DNA from: Spirochaetes bacterium RBG_16_67_19
Lineage (GTDB): Bacteria; Spirochaetota; Spirochaetia; SZUA-6; DRHE01
Length of the DNA stretch: 5,464 bases
Reading direction: 5' to 3'
Assembly (NCBI GenBank): GCA_001829505.1
Contig: MIBK01000138.1
Coordinates: 1,075-6,538, forward strand
Each line of letters starts with the position of its first letter. Position 1 is the first letter of the stretch. This document shows positions 4,697 to 5,464 of this stretch, in pieces. The position numbers and the translations under genes were made by a program. The notes below the pieces were generated by a model. It was not told where the DNA came from, did not search any database, and saw nothing but the letters and a program-made list of their open reading frames with translations.

Positions 4697-5464
4697 CTAG
4701 CTCCGCGCGCCGCGCTCCACGTAGGCGTAGGCGCTGTGGTTGTGGATGCTCTCGAAGTTCTCGGCCTCCACGCTGAACCAGCCGAAGTCGCCCGTGGCCT
4801 CCAGCTTCTGGGTCACCTCGCGCACCACGTCCTCCACGAAGCGCGGCCGGGCAAAGGCCTGCTCGGTGATGAACTTCTCGTCCTCCCGCTTCAGCAGGGT
4901 GAACACCTCGCTGGAGGCGGACTGCTCCACGATGCGGATGACGTCCTCGATCCAGAAGAACTTGCCCAGCAGCAGCTTGACCCGCACCACCCCCCGCTGG
5001 TTGTGCGCCCCCACCTCGCTGATTTCCTGGGAGCAGGGGCAGACGGTGGTCACCGGCACCTGGATGCCCACGTAGAAGCGGCGCTCCTCGTCGCTCACCT
5101 CCCCCAGGTACTCGCAGGTGTAGCTCATCAGGCTTTTCTCCCCGGACACCGGCGCCTGCTTCTCGATGAAATAGGGGAAGAACACCTCCCCGTAGGCCTT
5201 GCGGGCGTCCAGCAGGTTGCGGATCTTGTCCAGCATGGTCATGAAGTTGTTCATCGAGATGTCCACGTAGTACTGGTTGACCACCTCGATGAAACGGCTC
5301 ATGTGCGTGCCCTTGAAGTCGTGGGGCAGATCGGCGTACAGGTTGATGGTGGCCACCGTGGACTGAGTGCGGTTCTTCTTGTCCAGGACCACGATCGGGT
5401 ACTGCACGTTCTTGACCCCGACCTTCTGGATGTCGATGCGGCGGTGGTCCTTCTGGTTCTGGAC
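4697..5464 (-). CDS. folE2: GTP cyclohydrolase FolE2 (type IB), N-terminus cut off by window edge
   Basis: FolE2 converts GTP to 7,8-dihydroneopterin triphosphate, the entry step to tetrahydrofolate (and to queuosine precursors in many bacteria). The visible 255 residues lack only the first few; the frame is open to the right edge and already begins with the family's N-terminal V-Q-N-Q-K-D-H-R. Further FolE2 landmarks are the V-G-V-K-N region just after it, D-F-K-G-T-H-M-S-R-F, the active-site/metal region V-C-P-C-S-Q-E-I-S (Cys142 and Cys144 of the visible fragment), and G-A-H-N-Q-R-G with His154. The length fits the usual roughly 260 residues. The 3' end supplies GGAG for the lipid kinase gene 2 nt downstream, so the two are probably co-transcribed. 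In the family, FolE2 tolerates metals other than zinc and is often induced under zinc limitation, which is notable beside a zinc importer. A GTG at 5407 is internal, not the start. Confidence 0.95.
   Translation of the reverse strand, partial: VQNQKDHRRIDIQKVGVKNVQYPIVVLDKKNRTQSTVATINLYADLPHDFKGTHMSRFIEVVNQYYVDISMNNFMTMLDKIRNLLDARKAYGEVFFPYFIEKQAPVSGEKSLMSYTCEYLGEVSDEERRFYVGIQVPVTTVCPCSQEISEVGAHNQRGVVRVKLLLGKFFWIEDVIRIVEQSASSEVFTLLKREDEKFITEQAFARPRFVEDVVREVTQKLEATGDFGWFSVEAENFESIHNHSAYAYVERGARS
4701..4704 (-). promoter_or_regulatory. Shine-Dalgarno GGAG deciding the GTG start of the lipid kinase gene
   Basis: On the minus strand, GGAG inside the last codons of folE2 is followed 6 nt later by GTG 4694. 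The folE2 TAG lies between them. The arrangement implies translational coupling and supports the non-ATG start. Confidence 0.6.

Noticed and set aside
3684..4776. Plus-strand open frames opposite the lipid kinase gene and the folE2 3' end.
   Set aside because: Their translations are Gln/Gly/Pro- or Arg/Lys-rich low complexity, and the opposite strand has conserved motifs.
5405..5407. Internal GTG as the start of folE2.
   Set aside because: The frame stays open upstream to the window edge and encodes the conserved FolE2 N-terminus V-Q-N-Q-K-D-H-R, so the true start lies outside the window.

Overview
The window is a GC-rich, densely packed stretch of bacterial chromosome. Two lipoprotein signal peptides and a znuABC-type importer point to a Gram-negative bacterium. 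The protein style, especially an archaeal-type (type IB) GTP cyclohydrolase, suggests a high-GC member of the former Deltaproteobacteria (Desulfuromonadota/Desulfobacterota-like). That taxonomic guess is inference only; no rRNA or marker gene is present.

Layout from left to right. (1) 1-909, minus strand: the N-terminal 303 residues of a TPR-like lipoprotein that runs off the left edge. (2) 910-1032: a short divergent intergenic region with a promoter in each direction and a conspicuous AT-rich tandem repeat, GTATTAC-GAA-GTATTAC, just upstream of the rightward operon. (3) 1033-3870, plus strand: a tightly coupled four-gene operon. It encodes a small ribbon-helix-helix (RHH) protein with a Cys-rich C-terminal half, a ZnuA-type zinc-binding lipoprotein, a ZnuC-type ATPase and a ZnuB-type permease. 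The junctions are ATGA, ATGA and TGATG overlaps. (4) 3852-5464, minus strand: a two-gene unit of folE2 (start just outside the right edge) followed 2 nt later by a GTG-started membrane protein of the dolichol/polyprenol/diacylglycerol kinase (CTP-dependent) superfamily. Its 3' end overlaps the permease gene by 19 bp, tail to tail.

How the genes may work together: ZnuA captures zinc in the periplasm, and ZnuB/ZnuC import it. The first gene of the operon looks like a DNA-binding protein carrying its own metal site. The most interesting hypothesis is that it is a dedicated zinc-responsive, autoregulating repressor acting at the GTATTAC repeat, in place of the usual Fur-family Zur. FolE2 is the GTP cyclohydrolase type that many bacteria use when zinc is scarce, so its position next to a zinc importer may not be accidental. 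The lipoprotein and the lipid kinase have no evident link to zinc.

There is no gene-free stretch longer than about 125 bases, and I saw no RNA gene, mobile element, CRISPR array or convincing intrinsic terminator.
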